Positions 55,333-64,000 of a stretch of DNA of 64,000 bases are shown in pieces (position 1 is the first letter of the stretch; every line of letters begins with the position of its first letter). Under the pieces are notes generated by a model. That model saw only the letters and a list, made by a program, of their open reading frames with translations. It did not search any database and was not told where the DNA came from. The stretch lies in assembly GCF_006715975.1 (NCBI RefSeq), contig NZ_VFOF01000001.1, forward strand, positions 1,560,001-1,624,000. Reading direction: 5' to 3'. The DNA is from Zymomonas mobilis (GTDB lineage: Bacteria; Pseudomonadota; Alphaproteobacteria; Sphingomonadales; Sphingomonadaceae). Position numbers and translations under genes: made by a program.

Positions 55333-55458
55333 ACAGCAAACAGCAAACAGCAAACAGCAAACAGCAAACAGCAAACAGCAAACAGCAAACAGCAAACAGC
55401 AAACAGCAAACAGCAAACAGCAAACAGCAAACAGCAAACAGCAAACAGCAAACAGCAA
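55333..55458 (+). repeat. Heptanucleotide tandem repeat, 18 copies of ACAGCAA
   Basis: Exactly 126 bp made of 18 perfect, contiguous ACAGCAA units in non-coding DNA, between the OMP genes and the Mrr-type nuclease. Perfect repetition implies recent slippage or a variable locus. No ORF runs through it with a start codon. One unit per seven bases would shift any frame across it. Confidence 0.95.
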
Positions 55459-55815
55459 AATCTAGCTTTTAGAGTAAGCTATAGAAGCAAAATTTTTAAA
55501 GTTTCTCCCAATCAGCAGTAAGAATTAATGTAAATAATAACAAAAAATTTCTGCTGAAAGTCCAATCCGATATTTCCCAAAATCACTACAGACAGAAAAT
55601 CTTAGTATTAGATTTTAGCAAGTGGATGGAATGTAGCACTTTGCGCTGCGATAAAATTCATTGCCCAAAACATGGCATAATTTACTAATCCTATGACACC
55701 AAGATATTCCAACTGTCATTGGTTGCAATTGCCCCTATGGCCTCCATCAGAACGAACAATTTCCCTAATTTTACAACCGGCTCGAATCTCTGCAATTTAA
55801 ACTATATTTTTTGAA
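55459..55815. other. Intergenic region between the tandem repeat and the Mrr-type gene
   Basis: About 350 bp. No gene, RNA or recognised repeat. Short open frames on the minus strand (near 55600-55700) lack a start and any recognisable family. Confidence 0.5.
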
Positions 55816-56556
55816 TTAGATAAGCTCTTCTAATATTTCATTCGCCGTATCAACTAGCTGCGCATGATGTATTAAATAGACTCCGGTTGTTGTCGCAGCC
55901 TGTCGGGCGGGCTTCGAAAAAGTTGAATTTGTCACGACAATAGCCGCTTGAGCACCTTGAAAGGTTTTAGCCGTATAGGCTTGCTGCACGGCACTGTTGC
56001 CAACAGTCTTAGTATAAAGCTTACATTGAACGACAAGCCTTATCCCGTTTTTTATAGCAATTACATCAGTGCCTTGATCGTCGCTTTTTTGCGTTGCTTG
56101 CGCATTCCATCCATGATTTCTCAGTAAAAGAGCACAATATTGCTTATAATCAGCTGGATCCATCCGTTCATCAAATATTGAAGGATCACTTATATATTTT
56201 TCTGGAGAAGCTGATATTTCAAGAGGAATAGATGCAACATTTTCTATCAATGCTCTAGCTTCTAATCTTAATGAATCTATGCTTTTTTCATTTTTAGTAT
56301 TATTAAATATAATTGGGTCTATTCGCGTTCTAATAAAATAATTAATTTCTTTTATCCATGCACCTATAAAAACAGAGCCATAGTGATCTTTTATTACTTT
56401 CTGATTTTTAGATATCTGAAGATTTCTTGCTTGTTTATTTATTTGTAATGTAATTTTATGAAGAGTGTTTCTGTATTTTGTTTTTCTATATTTTTCTAAA
56501 AAATAGCTTACCATACAAGATACAATTAAAGGCGTTAAATATACTATATATACCAT
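55816..56556 (-). CDS. Membrane-anchored Mrr-type restriction endonuclease
   Basis: 246 residues. An N-terminal membrane helix (about 3-19) and a basic coiled segment precede a C-terminal Mrr-cat domain (about 140-246): DYKQYCALLLRNHGWNAQAT, then D in DDQGTDVIAIKNG and the QCK of LVVQCKLY, which form the PD-(D/E)xK-type active site, and AIVVTNSTFSKPARQAA. Mrr-like enzymes cut modified or foreign DNA. The membrane anchor would place cutting at the site of DNA entry (inference). AT-rich N-terminal half. AGAGAG lies upstream of the ATG. Confidence 0.83.
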   Translation of the reverse strand: MVYIVYLTPLIVSCMVSYFLEKYRKTKYRNTLHKITLQINKQARNLQISKNQKVIKDHYGSVFIGAWIKEINYFIRTRIDPIIFNNTKNEKSIDSLRLEARALIENVASIPLEISASPEKYISDPSIFDERMDPADYKQYCALLLRNHGWNAQATQKSDDQGTDVIAIKNGIRLVVQCKLYTKTVGNSAVQQAYTAKTFQGAQAAIVVTNSTFSKPARQAATTTGVYLIHHAQLVDTANEILEELI

Positions 56557-56700
56557 AATAATGGCTCTCTTTTATATTGAGATATAATATATTAATTATA
56601 TTATTTTATAAAAATTTACATAAAAATATTTATACTTTAAGTTAATTTATTATTATATTCATGGAATTAACTTAATATCAGCTAATTAAATCTTTAATTT

Positions 56701-57279
56701 CTATAAAATTTTAACCAGAGCAAAGCCGCTGACTAATAAAAGTAAGCAGACAGAGGCAACTAAGGTAAGCCGTTTTTCGATGAATTGCTCGATAGGTTTT
56801 CCATAACGACGCAAAAGTCCAGCGACGCAAAAGAAGCGTAACCCGCGACTGACAAAGGCAGCCGCTAGAAAGCTGAAAATATTATAATGGGCAAAACCGC
56901 TCGCAATTGTCACCAGCTTGAACGGTATCGGCGTTAGTCCTTTGACCAGAATAACGATTGCCCCATATCGGGCATACCAATCCTGAAAGCTTTGGGCTTT
57001 GCCTTCCAATCCATAGAGATGGATAAGCCAGCCGCCGACGCTATTATAAAGATAATACCCGATTGCATAACCGAACATAGCACCGACGACAGAAGCGAGC
57101 GTGGCGAGCAATGCCATCAACCACGCCTTTTCTCGGCGAGCGATAATCATCGGCACCAGCATGGCTTCTGTCGGGATTGGAAAAAACGAAGCTTCTGAAA
57201 AAGACAGAATGACTAACCACAGCAAAGCATGCCGATCAGCAGCTCGTCTTAGCGTCCAATTGTAAGTCCGGCGTAGCAT
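56701..57279 (-). CDS. YqaA/DedA-family membrane protein
   Basis: 192 residues with four or five membrane helices. ESSFFPIP-like FSEASFFPIPTEAMLVPMI, the glycine-rich GAMFGYAIGYYLYNSVGGWLI and the arginine-containing LTPIPFKLVTIASG are typical of the SNARE-associated (DedA/VTT) family, YqaA branch. The family probably helps lipid-carrier or phospholipid scrambling at the inner membrane. It follows argB by 20 bp and may be co-transcribed. Confidence 0.85.
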   Translation of the reverse strand: MLRRTYNWTLRRAADRHALLWLVILSFSEASFFPIPTEAMLVPMIIARREKAWLMALLATLASVVGAMFGYAIGYYLYNSVGGWLIHLYGLEGKAQSFQDWYARYGAIVILVKGLTPIPFKLVTIASGFAHYNIFSFLAAAFVSRGLRFFCVAGLLRRYGKPIEQFIEKRLTLVASVCLLLLVSGFALVKIL

Positions 57280-57299
57280 AATAGGATTTATCGACTCTT

Positions 57300-58208
57300 T
57301 TATTGATCGAGCTTAACGAGCGTTCCAGCACCCTGCTCTGTGAAAAGTTCAATCAGAATCGAATGGGGCACACGACCATCAAGAATAACAGATGCGTCAA
57401 CGCCACTTTTGACTGATTCGATACAGGTTTCAAGTTTCGGGATCATACCGCCTGAAATGATATTTTCTTTTGTTAGAGTATCAATCTCGGAAGGCGTTAA
57501 TGTCCGAAGCAGCTTTTTATCGGCATCAAGAACACCAGCGACATCGGTTAACATGAATAACCGTGCAGCCTCTAAACCGGCAGCCAAAGCGCCCGCCATC
57601 GTATCCGCGTTGATATTGTAGGTTTCGCCATCGGCACCAACACCGATAGGAGCCACCACCGGAATGATGCCAGACTGGGTCAGCGTATCAATCAGACGAC
57701 GATCAATCGAGACAGGCCGACCGACAAAGCCAAGATCGATATTTTCGTCATGGCCGTCTTCTGTGTTTTTCCGTGTCTTTTTGACTTTTTCGACTTCGAC
57801 AAGATGCGCATCTTTGCCAGAAATACCGACAGCGCGTCCACCTGCCCGACCAATCCAAGAGACGATATCTTTGTTAATCGCCCCAGATAAAACCATTTCG
57901 GCAATCTTAGCCGTTTCAATATCGGTAACCCGCAATCCGTCGATAAACTGGCTTTCAACACCTAAAGCCTTCAACATCTTGCCAATTTGGGGCCCACCGC
58001 CATGCACAACGACAGGATGAATGCCGATCGCCTTCAATAAGACAATGTCTTCTGCGAAATCTTGTGCTGCATCCGGATTGCCCATGGCGTGACCGCCATA
58101 TTTAACGACAAAAATTTTACCGGCATATCGCTGAATATAAGGCAAAGCTTCAGATAAGGTTTCTGCCTTATCAAGCAGAATACTATCGGGGGCATAATTA
58201 GCGGACAT
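57300..58208 (-). CDS. argB: Acetylglutamate kinase
   Basis: 302 residues, catalysing the second step of arginine synthesis. Motifs are [63 protein letters not shown] and the C-terminal [25 protein letters not shown] (given in part: [13 protein letters not shown]). The upstream frame to 58316 lacks support, and GGAG 8 bases before 58208 marks the start. It lies between the cobalamin adenosyltransferase and YqaA genes on the same strand. Confidence 0.97.
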   Translation of the reverse strand: MSANYAPDSILLDKAETLSEALPYIQRYAGKIFVVKYGGHAMGNPDAAQDFAEDIVLLKAIGIHPVVVHGGGPQIGKMLKALGVESQFIDGLRVTDIETAKIAEMVLSGAINKDIVSWIGRAGGRAVGISGKDAHLVEVEKVKKTRKNTEDGHDENIDLGFVGRPVSIDRRLIDTLTQSGIIPVVAPIGVGADGETYNINADTMAGALAAGLEAARLFMLTDVAGVLDADKKLLRTLTPSEIDTLTKENIISGGMIPKLETCIESVKSGVDASVILDGRVPHSILIELFTEQGAGTLVKLDQ

Positions 58209-58369
58209 GCGCAGGCTCCGGAAACAAGAAAATTTTAAGTCAAAGTCGCTTTTGCGGAAAAATGCCCGATCGACAAGGGAAAAATAAAAATAATGGCTTT
58301 TATTTGCTAATCGCAAGAAGAGCAGAAAGGCTATTGCGTCTCTCTTTCAAAGGTGAGTACGCTCTTTTC

Positions 58370-58939
58370 TTATAGATTGCTTTTATGTGGTTCCCAAAGC
58401 GTTTCCTGATTAAGCTTTTTTCCCAGCCAGCGCGCCATGACAAAAAGATAATCTGACAACCTGTTCACATAACGCCGAACCCCAGCATTGATGACGATAT
58501 TACTATCATTGAGGCGGATAAGTGCCCTTTCTGCCCGTCGGGTAATTGCCCGCGCCAAATGTATTTCAGCAATACCGCAACCACCGGCAGGCAAAATGAA
58601 GCTGGTTAAAGGCGGTAATTCCGCATTCATTTCATCTATTTCTTGTTCCAGCCGTTCGACTTGAGAAGCTGTGATGCGGAGAGAACCAGAAATCTTGTTA
58701 TCAAAGGGCGTTGCTAAATCTGCACCAAGGTCAAAAAGGTCATTTTGAATAATGGCAAAACGGTTGCGACATACATCATCGGTTATTCTGGCAAGAGCCA
58801 CACCGATAGCGGCATTGGTTTCGTCAATTTCACCAATGGCATCTATCAATGCATGACTTTTGGAGAGGCGTGCGCCACCGATTATGCCGGTTTTACCATC
58901 ATCCCCGCTGCGGGTATAAATACGATTTAGAAAGACCAT
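58370..58939 (-). CDS. PduO-type ATP:cob(I)alamin adenosyltransferase
   Basis: 189 residues, a trimeric enzyme that makes adenosylcobalamin. It begins with the family's nucleotide-binding motif TRSGDDGKTGIIGGARLSK, then DAIGEIDETNAAIGVA, LFDLGADLATP and the C-terminal RRAERALIRL and YVNRLSDYLFVMARW, with the conserved R-x-x-E ligand. Weak Shine-Dalgarno before the ATG at 58939. It may be the first gene of a unit with argB and yqaA. Confidence 0.93.
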   Translation of the reverse strand: MVFLNRIYTRSGDDGKTGIIGGARLSKSHALIDAIGEIDETNAAIGVALARITDDVCRNRFAIIQNDLFDLGADLATPFDNKISGSLRITASQVERLEQEIDEMNAELPPLTSFILPAGGCGIAEIHLARAITRRAERALIRLNDSNIVINAGVRRYVNRLSDYLFVMARWLGKKLNQETLWEPHKSNL

Positions 58940-59456
58940 GATCTTTTATGAGTGAAAAACAGAAGGTCGTATAGAAAGAATTTTTAATAACCGTCATAAA
59001 TTATATTTAAATACCACAATAAATATTTTGATATTCATTCCAACATTCAAATAAATAATGATTTAATAGTAATCAATATCAAAATATTGGCTCATTTTTC
59101 ATGAGAGTAATTTCTGATTTTTTCTATATGTTTTTATTTCGATAGCAGACGAATTTTAACCTGCTTTTGTCAAAAAACAGAAGCGTCCTATGGGTAACTC
59201 GAATATCTAAAAGAGATAATTAGGCAGATTTTAGACTTGTGAAGTTGATTCGGTTATAGACAGATTCAAAGTGTTATTTTTGGGTTATTTTATAACTTTA
59301 AAATGAATAATTGCCTTTTAAAACAAGGATTCATGCGAACAAATTGTTTAAAAGATAATTTAATACAATTCTAATCGAAAAGACTGACCAATTTTTTGAC
59401 CAAAAGGTCAGAAGATGGGTTGTCTCTCATCAGTAAGCTAGGCAAAGGGATGTTTT
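58940..59456. other. AT-rich regulatory region upstream of ppc
   Basis: About 515 bp divergent promoter region. AT-rich, with no gene. Near its ppc end is the TGACC-AAAA-GGTCA dyad listed separately. Confidence 0.6.
59397..59410. promoter_or_regulatory. Dyad TGACC-N4-GGTCA upstream of ppc
   Basis: A perfect 5-bp dyad with a 4-bp spacer. A direct copy of TGACCA lies 12 bp before it (59385-59390). It lies about 47 bp before the ppc ATG, where an activator or repressor could act. No known regulator is assigned. Confidence 0.35.
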
Positions 59457-62114
59457 ATGACCAAGCCGCGCACAATTAATCAGAACCCAGACCTTCGCTA
59501 TTTTGGTAACCTGCTCGGTCAGGTTATTAAAGAACAAGGCGGAGAGTCTTTATTCAACCAGATCGAACAAATCCGTTCTGCCGCGATCAGACGCCATCGG
59601 GGTATTGTTGACAGCACCGAGTTAAGTTCTCGTTTAGCCGAGCTTGACCTGAATGACATGTTCTCTTTTGCACATGCCTTTTTGCTGTTTTCAATGCTAG
59701 CCAATCTGGCTGATGACCGTCAGGGAGATTCGCTTGATCCTGATGCCAATATGGCCAGTGCCTTAAAGGACATAAAAGCCAAGGGTGTCAGCCAGCAGGC
59801 GATTATTGATCTGATCGACAATGCCTGCATTGTGCCTGTACTGACAGCGCATCCGACCGAAGTGCGTCGGAAAAGCATGCTTGATCATTATAACCGTATT
59901 GCCAATTTGATGCGCTTAAAAGACGCAGGACAGACCGTTACTGAAGACGGGATGCCCATCGAAGATGCCTTAATTCAGCAAATCACGATATTATGGCAGA
60001 CGCGCCCGTTGATGCTGCAAAAGCTGACCGTTGCCGATGAAATTGAAACCGCCCTTTCCTTCTTAAGAGAAACTTTCTTGCCAGTTTTACCTCAGCTTTA
60101 TGCTGAATGGGAAAAACTGCTGGGCACCTCGATTCCAAGCTTTATCCGCCCCGGTAACTGGATCGGTGGCGATCGCGATGGTAATCCAAATGTAAATGCC
60201 GATACGATCATGCTGTCTTTACAGCGTAGTTCGGAAACCGTGCTGACCGATTATCTGAACCGCTTAGACAAGCTGATTTCTAATCTTTCGATATCGACTG
60301 ATATGGTTCAGGTGTCTGAAGATGTCTTGCGACTGGCGGACAAAAGCGGTGACGAAGCGTCTATCCGAGCCGATGAGCCTTATCGGCGCGCCTTGAATGG
60401 TATTTATGATCGCGTTGCCGCCACCTATCGCCTGATAGCCGGTCGCAACCCTTCACGTCCGGCCTTACGATCTGCCGATCCTTATAAGCGTCCGAATGAG
60501 CTGATTGCCGATTTAAAGGCTTTGGCTAAATGCTTGGGTAATCTGGCACAGGGCGGCTTTAATGCCTTGATCCGTTCGGTTGAGACTTTTGGTTTCCATC
60601 TGGCAACCCTTGATCTGCGTCAGAATTCACAGGTTCACCAAAATGTTGTGAATGAGTTGCTGCGGGTTGCAACCGTAGAAGCTGATTATTTGGCTTTATC
60701 CGAAGATGATCGGGTGGCCTTGTTAAGACGGGAATTGTCGCAGCCACGGACGTTATTTGTCCCACGTGCGGATTACTCCGAAGAAACCCGTTCCGAGCTT
60801 GAAATCATTCGGGCAGCGGCACGCGCCCATGAAATTTTTGGCCCTGAATCCATTACGACCTATCTGATTTCGAATGGCGAAAGCATTTCGGATATTTTGG
60901 AAGTCTATTTGCTTTTGAAAGAAGCAGGACTTTATCAGGGTGGTGCAGAACCGAAGACGGCGATTGAAGCCGCCCCACTGTTTGAAACGGTGGCGGATCT
61001 GGAACATGCCCCAGAAGTGATGGAAGCATGGTTCAAACTTCCCGAAGCACAAGCCATTGCCAAGGCACATGGTGTTCAGGAAGTGATGGTCGGTTATTCT
61101 GATTCCAATAAAGATGGTGGTTATCTGACATCTGTTTGGGGTCTTTATAAAGCCTGTCTTGCCTTGGTACCTGTTTTTGAAAAAGCAGGCGTGCCGATCC
61201 AATTTTTCCATGGTCGTGGTGGTTCAGTGGGTCGCGGTGGCGGTTCCAATTTCAATGCTATCCTGTCGCAACCGGCGGGCGCAGTGAAAGGCCGCATTCG
61301 TTACACTGAACAGGGCGAAGTTGTTGCCGCCAAATACGGAACTCATGAAAGTGCTATTGCTCATTTAGATGAAGCGGTCGCTGCAACCATGATTACGTCT
61401 TTGGAAGCGCCCACGATTGTTGAGCCTGTATTCAGCCATTACCGGAAAGCGTTGGATCATCTGTCAGATTCCGCATTCCAGACGTATCGTCAGCTGGTTT
61501 ATGGCACCAAGGGTTTCCGTAAATTCTTTAGCGAATTTACGCCCTTGCCTGAAATCGCCCTGTTGAAGATTGGTTCACGTCCACCGAGCCGTAAAAAATC
61601 TGATCGAATTGAAGATTTGCGTGCCATTCCGTGGGTCTTTAGCTGGTCTCAGGTTCGGGTCATGTTACCCGGATGGTTTGGTTTCGGTCAGGCTCTGTAT
61701 GATTTTGAAGATACCGAGCTATTGAAAGAAATGGCTGTTCGTTGGCCGTTCTTCCGCACGACCATCCGTAATATGGAACAGGTCATGGCGCGTTCAGATA
61801 TGACGATTGCCAAGCATTATCTGGCTTTGGTTGAAGACCAGACCACAGGGCAGTCTATATATGACTCGATCTGTGATGGTTGGAATCAAGGCTGTGAAGG
61901 TTTGTTGAAAGCTACCGACCAGAATTGGCTTTTGGAGCGTTCACCGGCTTTGGATAACTCTGTTCAGATGCGGCGGCCTTATCTAGAACCGCTTAACTAT
62001 CTGCAGGTTGAATTGCTGAAAAAATGGCGTGGTGGGGATACAAACCCCCATATTATTGAATCCATCCAACTCACTATTAATGCGATCGCAACAGCTCTTC
62101 GTAATAGTGGCTGA
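59457..62114 (+). CDS. ppc: Phosphoenolpyruvate carboxylase
   Basis: 885 residues, full length. It fixes bicarbonate to PEP to make oxaloacetate. Key motifs are VLTAHPTEVRRKSM (catalytic His), GNWIGGDRDGNPNV, FHLATLDLRQNS, MVGYSDSNKDGGYLTSVW, FFHGRGGSVGRGGG, LSQPAGAVKGRIRYTEQGEV and IPWVFSWSQVRVMLPGWFG. The ATG at 59457 has AAAGGGA 6 bases upstream. In an organism with a broken TCA cycle this is probably the main source of C4 acids. Own terminator. Confidence 0.99.
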   Translation: MTKPRTINQNPDLRYFGNLLGQVIKEQGGESLFNQIEQIRSAAIRRHRGIVDSTELSSRLAELDLNDMFSFAHAFLLFSMLANLADDRQGDSLDPDANMASALKDIKAKGVSQQAIIDLIDNACIVPVLTAHPTEVRRKSMLDHYNRIANLMRLKDAGQTVTEDGMPIEDALIQQITILWQTRPLMLQKLTVADEIETALSFLRETFLPVLPQLYAEWEKLLGTSIPSFIRPGNWIGGDRDGNPNVNADTIMLSLQRSSETVLTDYLNRLDKLISNLSISTDMVQVSEDVLRLADKSGDEASIRADEPYRRALNGIYDRVAATYRLIAGRNPSRPALRSADPYKRPNELIADLKALAKCLGNLAQGGFNALIRSVETFGFHLATLDLRQNSQVHQNVVNELLRVATVEADYLALSEDDRVALLRRELSQPRTLFVPRADYSEETRSELEIIRAAARAHEIFGPESITTYLISNGESISDILEVYLLLKEAGLYQGGAEPKTAIEAAPLFETVADLEHAPEVMEAWFKLPEAQAIAKAHGVQEVMVGYSDSNKDGGYLTSVWGLYKACLALVPVFEKAGVPIQFFHGRGGSVGRGGGSNFNAILSQPAGAVKGRIRYTEQGEVVAAKYGTHESAIAHLDEAVAATMITSLEAPTIVEPVFSHYRKALDHLSDSAFQTYRQLVYGTKGFRKFFSEFTPLPEIALLKIGSRPPSRKKSDRIEDLRAIPWVFSWSQVRVMLPGWFGFGQALYDFEDTELLKEMAVRWPFFRTTIRNMEQVMARSDMTIAKHYLALVEDQTTGQSIYDSICDGWNQGCEGLLKATDQNWLLERSPALDNSVQMRRPYLEPLNYLQVELLKKWRGGDTNPHIIESIQLTINAIATALRNSG

Positions 62115-62143
62115 TGGTTATTCGGCATTAAAGACAAAGAAAA

Positions 62144-62175
62144 AACGGCAGAGAAAATTCTCTGCCGTTTTTTTT
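62144..62175 (+). terminator. Rho-independent terminator of ppc
   Basis: A perfect 12-bp stem AACGGCAGAGAA/TTCTCTGCCGTT (62144-62155/62158-62169), then a T-run to 62175, 29 bp after the stop codon. Confidence 0.92.
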
Positions 62176-62251
62176 ATTCAGAAACCGGATTTTCGTTTTT
62201 CACCCTCATGCAAACAAAAAACCGGCCTGTCTTTTTTCTGTTTTTAATTCC

Positions 62252-62284
62252 CTGCCCCGTCCATCGAATGACAGGACGGAGCAG
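62252..62284. terminator. Hairpin downstream of the APC permease gene
   Basis: CTGCCCCGTCC (62252-62262) pairs with GGACGGAGCAG (62274-62284) with one mismatch, 20 bp beyond the permease stop codon. No T-run on the minus strand directly after it. Confidence 0.5.
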
Positions 62285-62304
62285 AGGTATAAAAAGGAGG
62301 AAAT

Positions 62305-63798
62305 CTATGCCTCTTCATCAGGAATATTGTTGGCAATATTACTGTGACGATATCCATAGATAAAATAGACAACCAGCCCCAAAAATGTCCAACCGAAGAA
62401 CATTTTCAGCGTCATAAGTGGCAGGCTGACGAAAAGATACAGGCAACCTAATGCCGCCAAAGGTGAAATCAGATAGATGCAAGGCGTTCTGAATGGACGA
62501 TGGCGTTTAGGATCGGTATGCCGCAAAACGAGAACGGCGATGGCGACCATGGCAAAAGCAAACAGCGTTCCGGCATTCGAAATATCAGCCAAAATACCAA
62601 CCGGGAAAAAGGCTGAGAACAGTGCAACAGCTAAGCCCGTCATAATGGTAACGATATAAGGCGTTTTGAAACGCGGATGCACTTTTGCAAAAAATTCTGG
62701 CAGCAGACCATCGCGGCTCATCACGAAGAAGATGCGGGTCTGACCAAAAATCATCATCAGAATAACCGAAGGCAAAGCAAAACCAGCCGCCAAAGCGATC
62801 AGGTTACCTACTTTATTCCATCCGATTTTACGTAAAGTCCATGCCAAGGCTTCGTTTGAGCAGACGACATGGCTGTCTTTCAGACTGGAACAAGCCGCCG
62901 CTAACTGCGGGCTTCCGGTCGGTAAAGCATGATGTTGTGTCGCATCAAAAACCGGCTGTGCCCCGACGCCCCCAATAACACCGGAAGAAACCAGTATATA
63001 AAACAGGGTACAAATCGCGAGCGAACCGACCAACCCGATCGGCATATTCCGTTGAGGATTTTTGGTTTCTTCGGCAGCCGTAGAAACTGCATCAAACCCG
63101 ACATAAGCAAAAAAGATCGAGGCCGCTGCACCGGAAATACCGGAGAATCCTAAAGGTGCAAAAGGATGAAAATTTTCCATTTTCATCGCCGGTATGGCTA
63201 AAAAGATGAAAAGAGTAAGAGCCGTTATTTTGATAACAACCAAAATAGCACTGGCTGTTGCGCTTTCTTTTGTCCCTCTTATCAGCAATGACATAATCAG
63301 TAGGGCAATAAAGGCAGCAGGAAGATTGACAATTCCGCCACTAAAAGGCCCTTTGGTAAAGGCCATAGCCGCAGCTGGAAGATGTGAGCCGGTCAGATGT
63401 TCGATTAATCCGACAACATAGCCAGACCAACCGACTGAGACCGCGCTGGCTGCGACCGCATATTCAAGAATTAGCGCCCAGCCAACCATCCATGCAACAA
63501 GCTCCCCCATTACTGCATAGCTGTATGTATAAGCTGATCCTGAGACTGGCACCATAGCAGCCATTTCAGCATAGCAAAAAGCCGCCACCCCACATACGCA
63601 GGCAGCGATAATAAAGCTCACCATCATACCGGGACCTGCTTTTTGTGCCGCCTCAGCGGTGAGCACAAAAATACCGGTGCCAATAATCGCGCCAATGCCC
63701 AACATAGTCAGCTGGAAGGCGCCTAAAGAACGATGAAGAGATTTCTTTTTAGCTGTTTCTAAAATGGCGTCGAGAGGTTTCACACGCCCGAATATCAT
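62305..63798 (-). CDS. APC-family amino acid permease (cationic amino acid transporter-like)
   Basis: 497 residues and about 12 helices. The family start LGAFQLTMLGIGAIIGTGIFVL, then YAEMAAMVPVSGSAYTYSY, FFAYVGFDAVSTAAEETKNPQRNMP and MIFGQTRIFFVMSRDGLLP, mark the YfnA/CAT branch. It imports amino acids by proton or sodium coupling, with the substrate unclear. GGGGGAT lies 5 bases before the ATG. Confidence 0.93.
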   Translation of the reverse strand: MIFGRVKPLDAILETAKKKSLHRSLGAFQLTMLGIGAIIGTGIFVLTAEAAQKAGPGMMVSFIIAACVCGVAAFCYAEMAAMVPVSGSAYTYSYAVMGELVAWMVGWALILEYAVAASAVSVGWSGYVVGLIEHLTGSHLPAAAMAFTKGPFSGGIVNLPAAFIALLIMSLLIRGTKESATASAILVVIKITALTLFIFLAIPAMKMENFHPFAPLGFSGISGAAASIFFAYVGFDAVSTAAEETKNPQRNMPIGLVGSLAICTLFYILVSSGVIGGVGAQPVFDATQHHALPTGSPQLAAACSSLKDSHVVCSNEALAWTLRKIGWNKVGNLIALAAGFALPSVILMMIFGQTRIFFVMSRDGLLPEFFAKVHPRFKTPYIVTIMTGLAVALFSAFFPVGILADISNAGTLFAFAMVAIAVLVLRHTDPKRHRPFRTPCIYLISPLAALGCLYLFVSLPLMTLKMFFGWTFLGLVVYFIYGYRHSNIANNIPDEEA

Positions 63799-64000
63799 TC
63801 ATTATCCCCCGATAAGAAGCGGTCTGTACCGCGCTTTAATTGTATCTATAGATTAACCGTTACAGGTCAGACTAAATTTATTGTTTCAATATTTAACCTG
63901 AACGACCCAACTCCGTAGACAATAGAAGGCGTTTCCTGACGGCTGGCAAGAGAAAAAGTGTCTCGTCTGACATATTATAATTTTTTCAGCCTCCCGAGAA
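63799..64000. other. Region upstream of the APC permease gene
   Basis: About 200 bp to the window edge. It must hold the permease promoter. No gene or RNA recognised. Confidence 0.4.

Noticed and set aside
55333-55458. Possible CRISPR array
   Set aside because: The repeat is a 7-bp direct tandem without spacers and no cas genes are present, so it is a simple-sequence repeat.

Overview
The window reads as a chromosomal segment of an alphaproteobacterium, most likely Zymomonas mobilis or a close relative. This is inferred from moderate GC genes separated by AT-rich spacers, a 6-phosphogluconolactonase (Entner-Doudoroff pathway), PEP carboxylase, a sucC gene without sucD, KDO synthesis genes, and gene decay. 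No database search was possible. About 50 protein genes, one tRNA-Ser(CGA) and three broken genes or remnants are supported.

Layout. 1-5.3 kb: partial mannitol-type dehydrogenase, DNA photolyase, purine nucleoside permease family protein and an MFS exporter. 5.5-8.6 kb is a decaying accessory patch: an intact serine recombinase followed by nested inverted repeats, a LysE-type exporter with an internal deletion, and an MFS transporter split by a one-base frameshift. 8.7-10.8 kb: a small exported protein, an SdaC-like amino acid transporter and an alpha/beta-hydrolase remnant.

10.9-28.4 kb is a complete urea-nitrogen module. It holds a nickel permease, the urea ABC transporter urtABCDE, a hybrid histidine kinase carrying an NCS1-type permease as its sensor, a LuxR/NarL-type response regulator, an OprB-type porin and ureDABCEFG. 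Three matching dyads of NarL-like 7-2-7 geometry lie 45-70 bp upstream of urtA/the kinase, the porin and ureD, which suggests one regulon.

28.5-45 kb: transglycosylase, TypA, DUF6624-like protein, TonB receptor with a G8 tract at its ribosome binding site, an AT-rich membrane gene pair, pgl, etfBA, sucC, a possible 26-residue membrane peptide, and an autotransporter with a trypsin-like protease passenger. 45.4-50.2 kb: a PHP/EndoQ-like nuclease fused to a UvrD helicase, divergent from a dNTP triphosphohydrolase, beside tRNA-Ser. This pair is the best candidate here for an undescribed DNA-repair or anti-phage unit.

50.4-64 kb: EAL phosphodiesterase, kdsB-kdsA, two paralogous outer-membrane barrels, an 18-copy heptanucleotide repeat, a membrane-anchored Mrr-type nuclease, cobalamin adenosyltransferase-argB-YqaA, ppc, and an APC amino acid permease.
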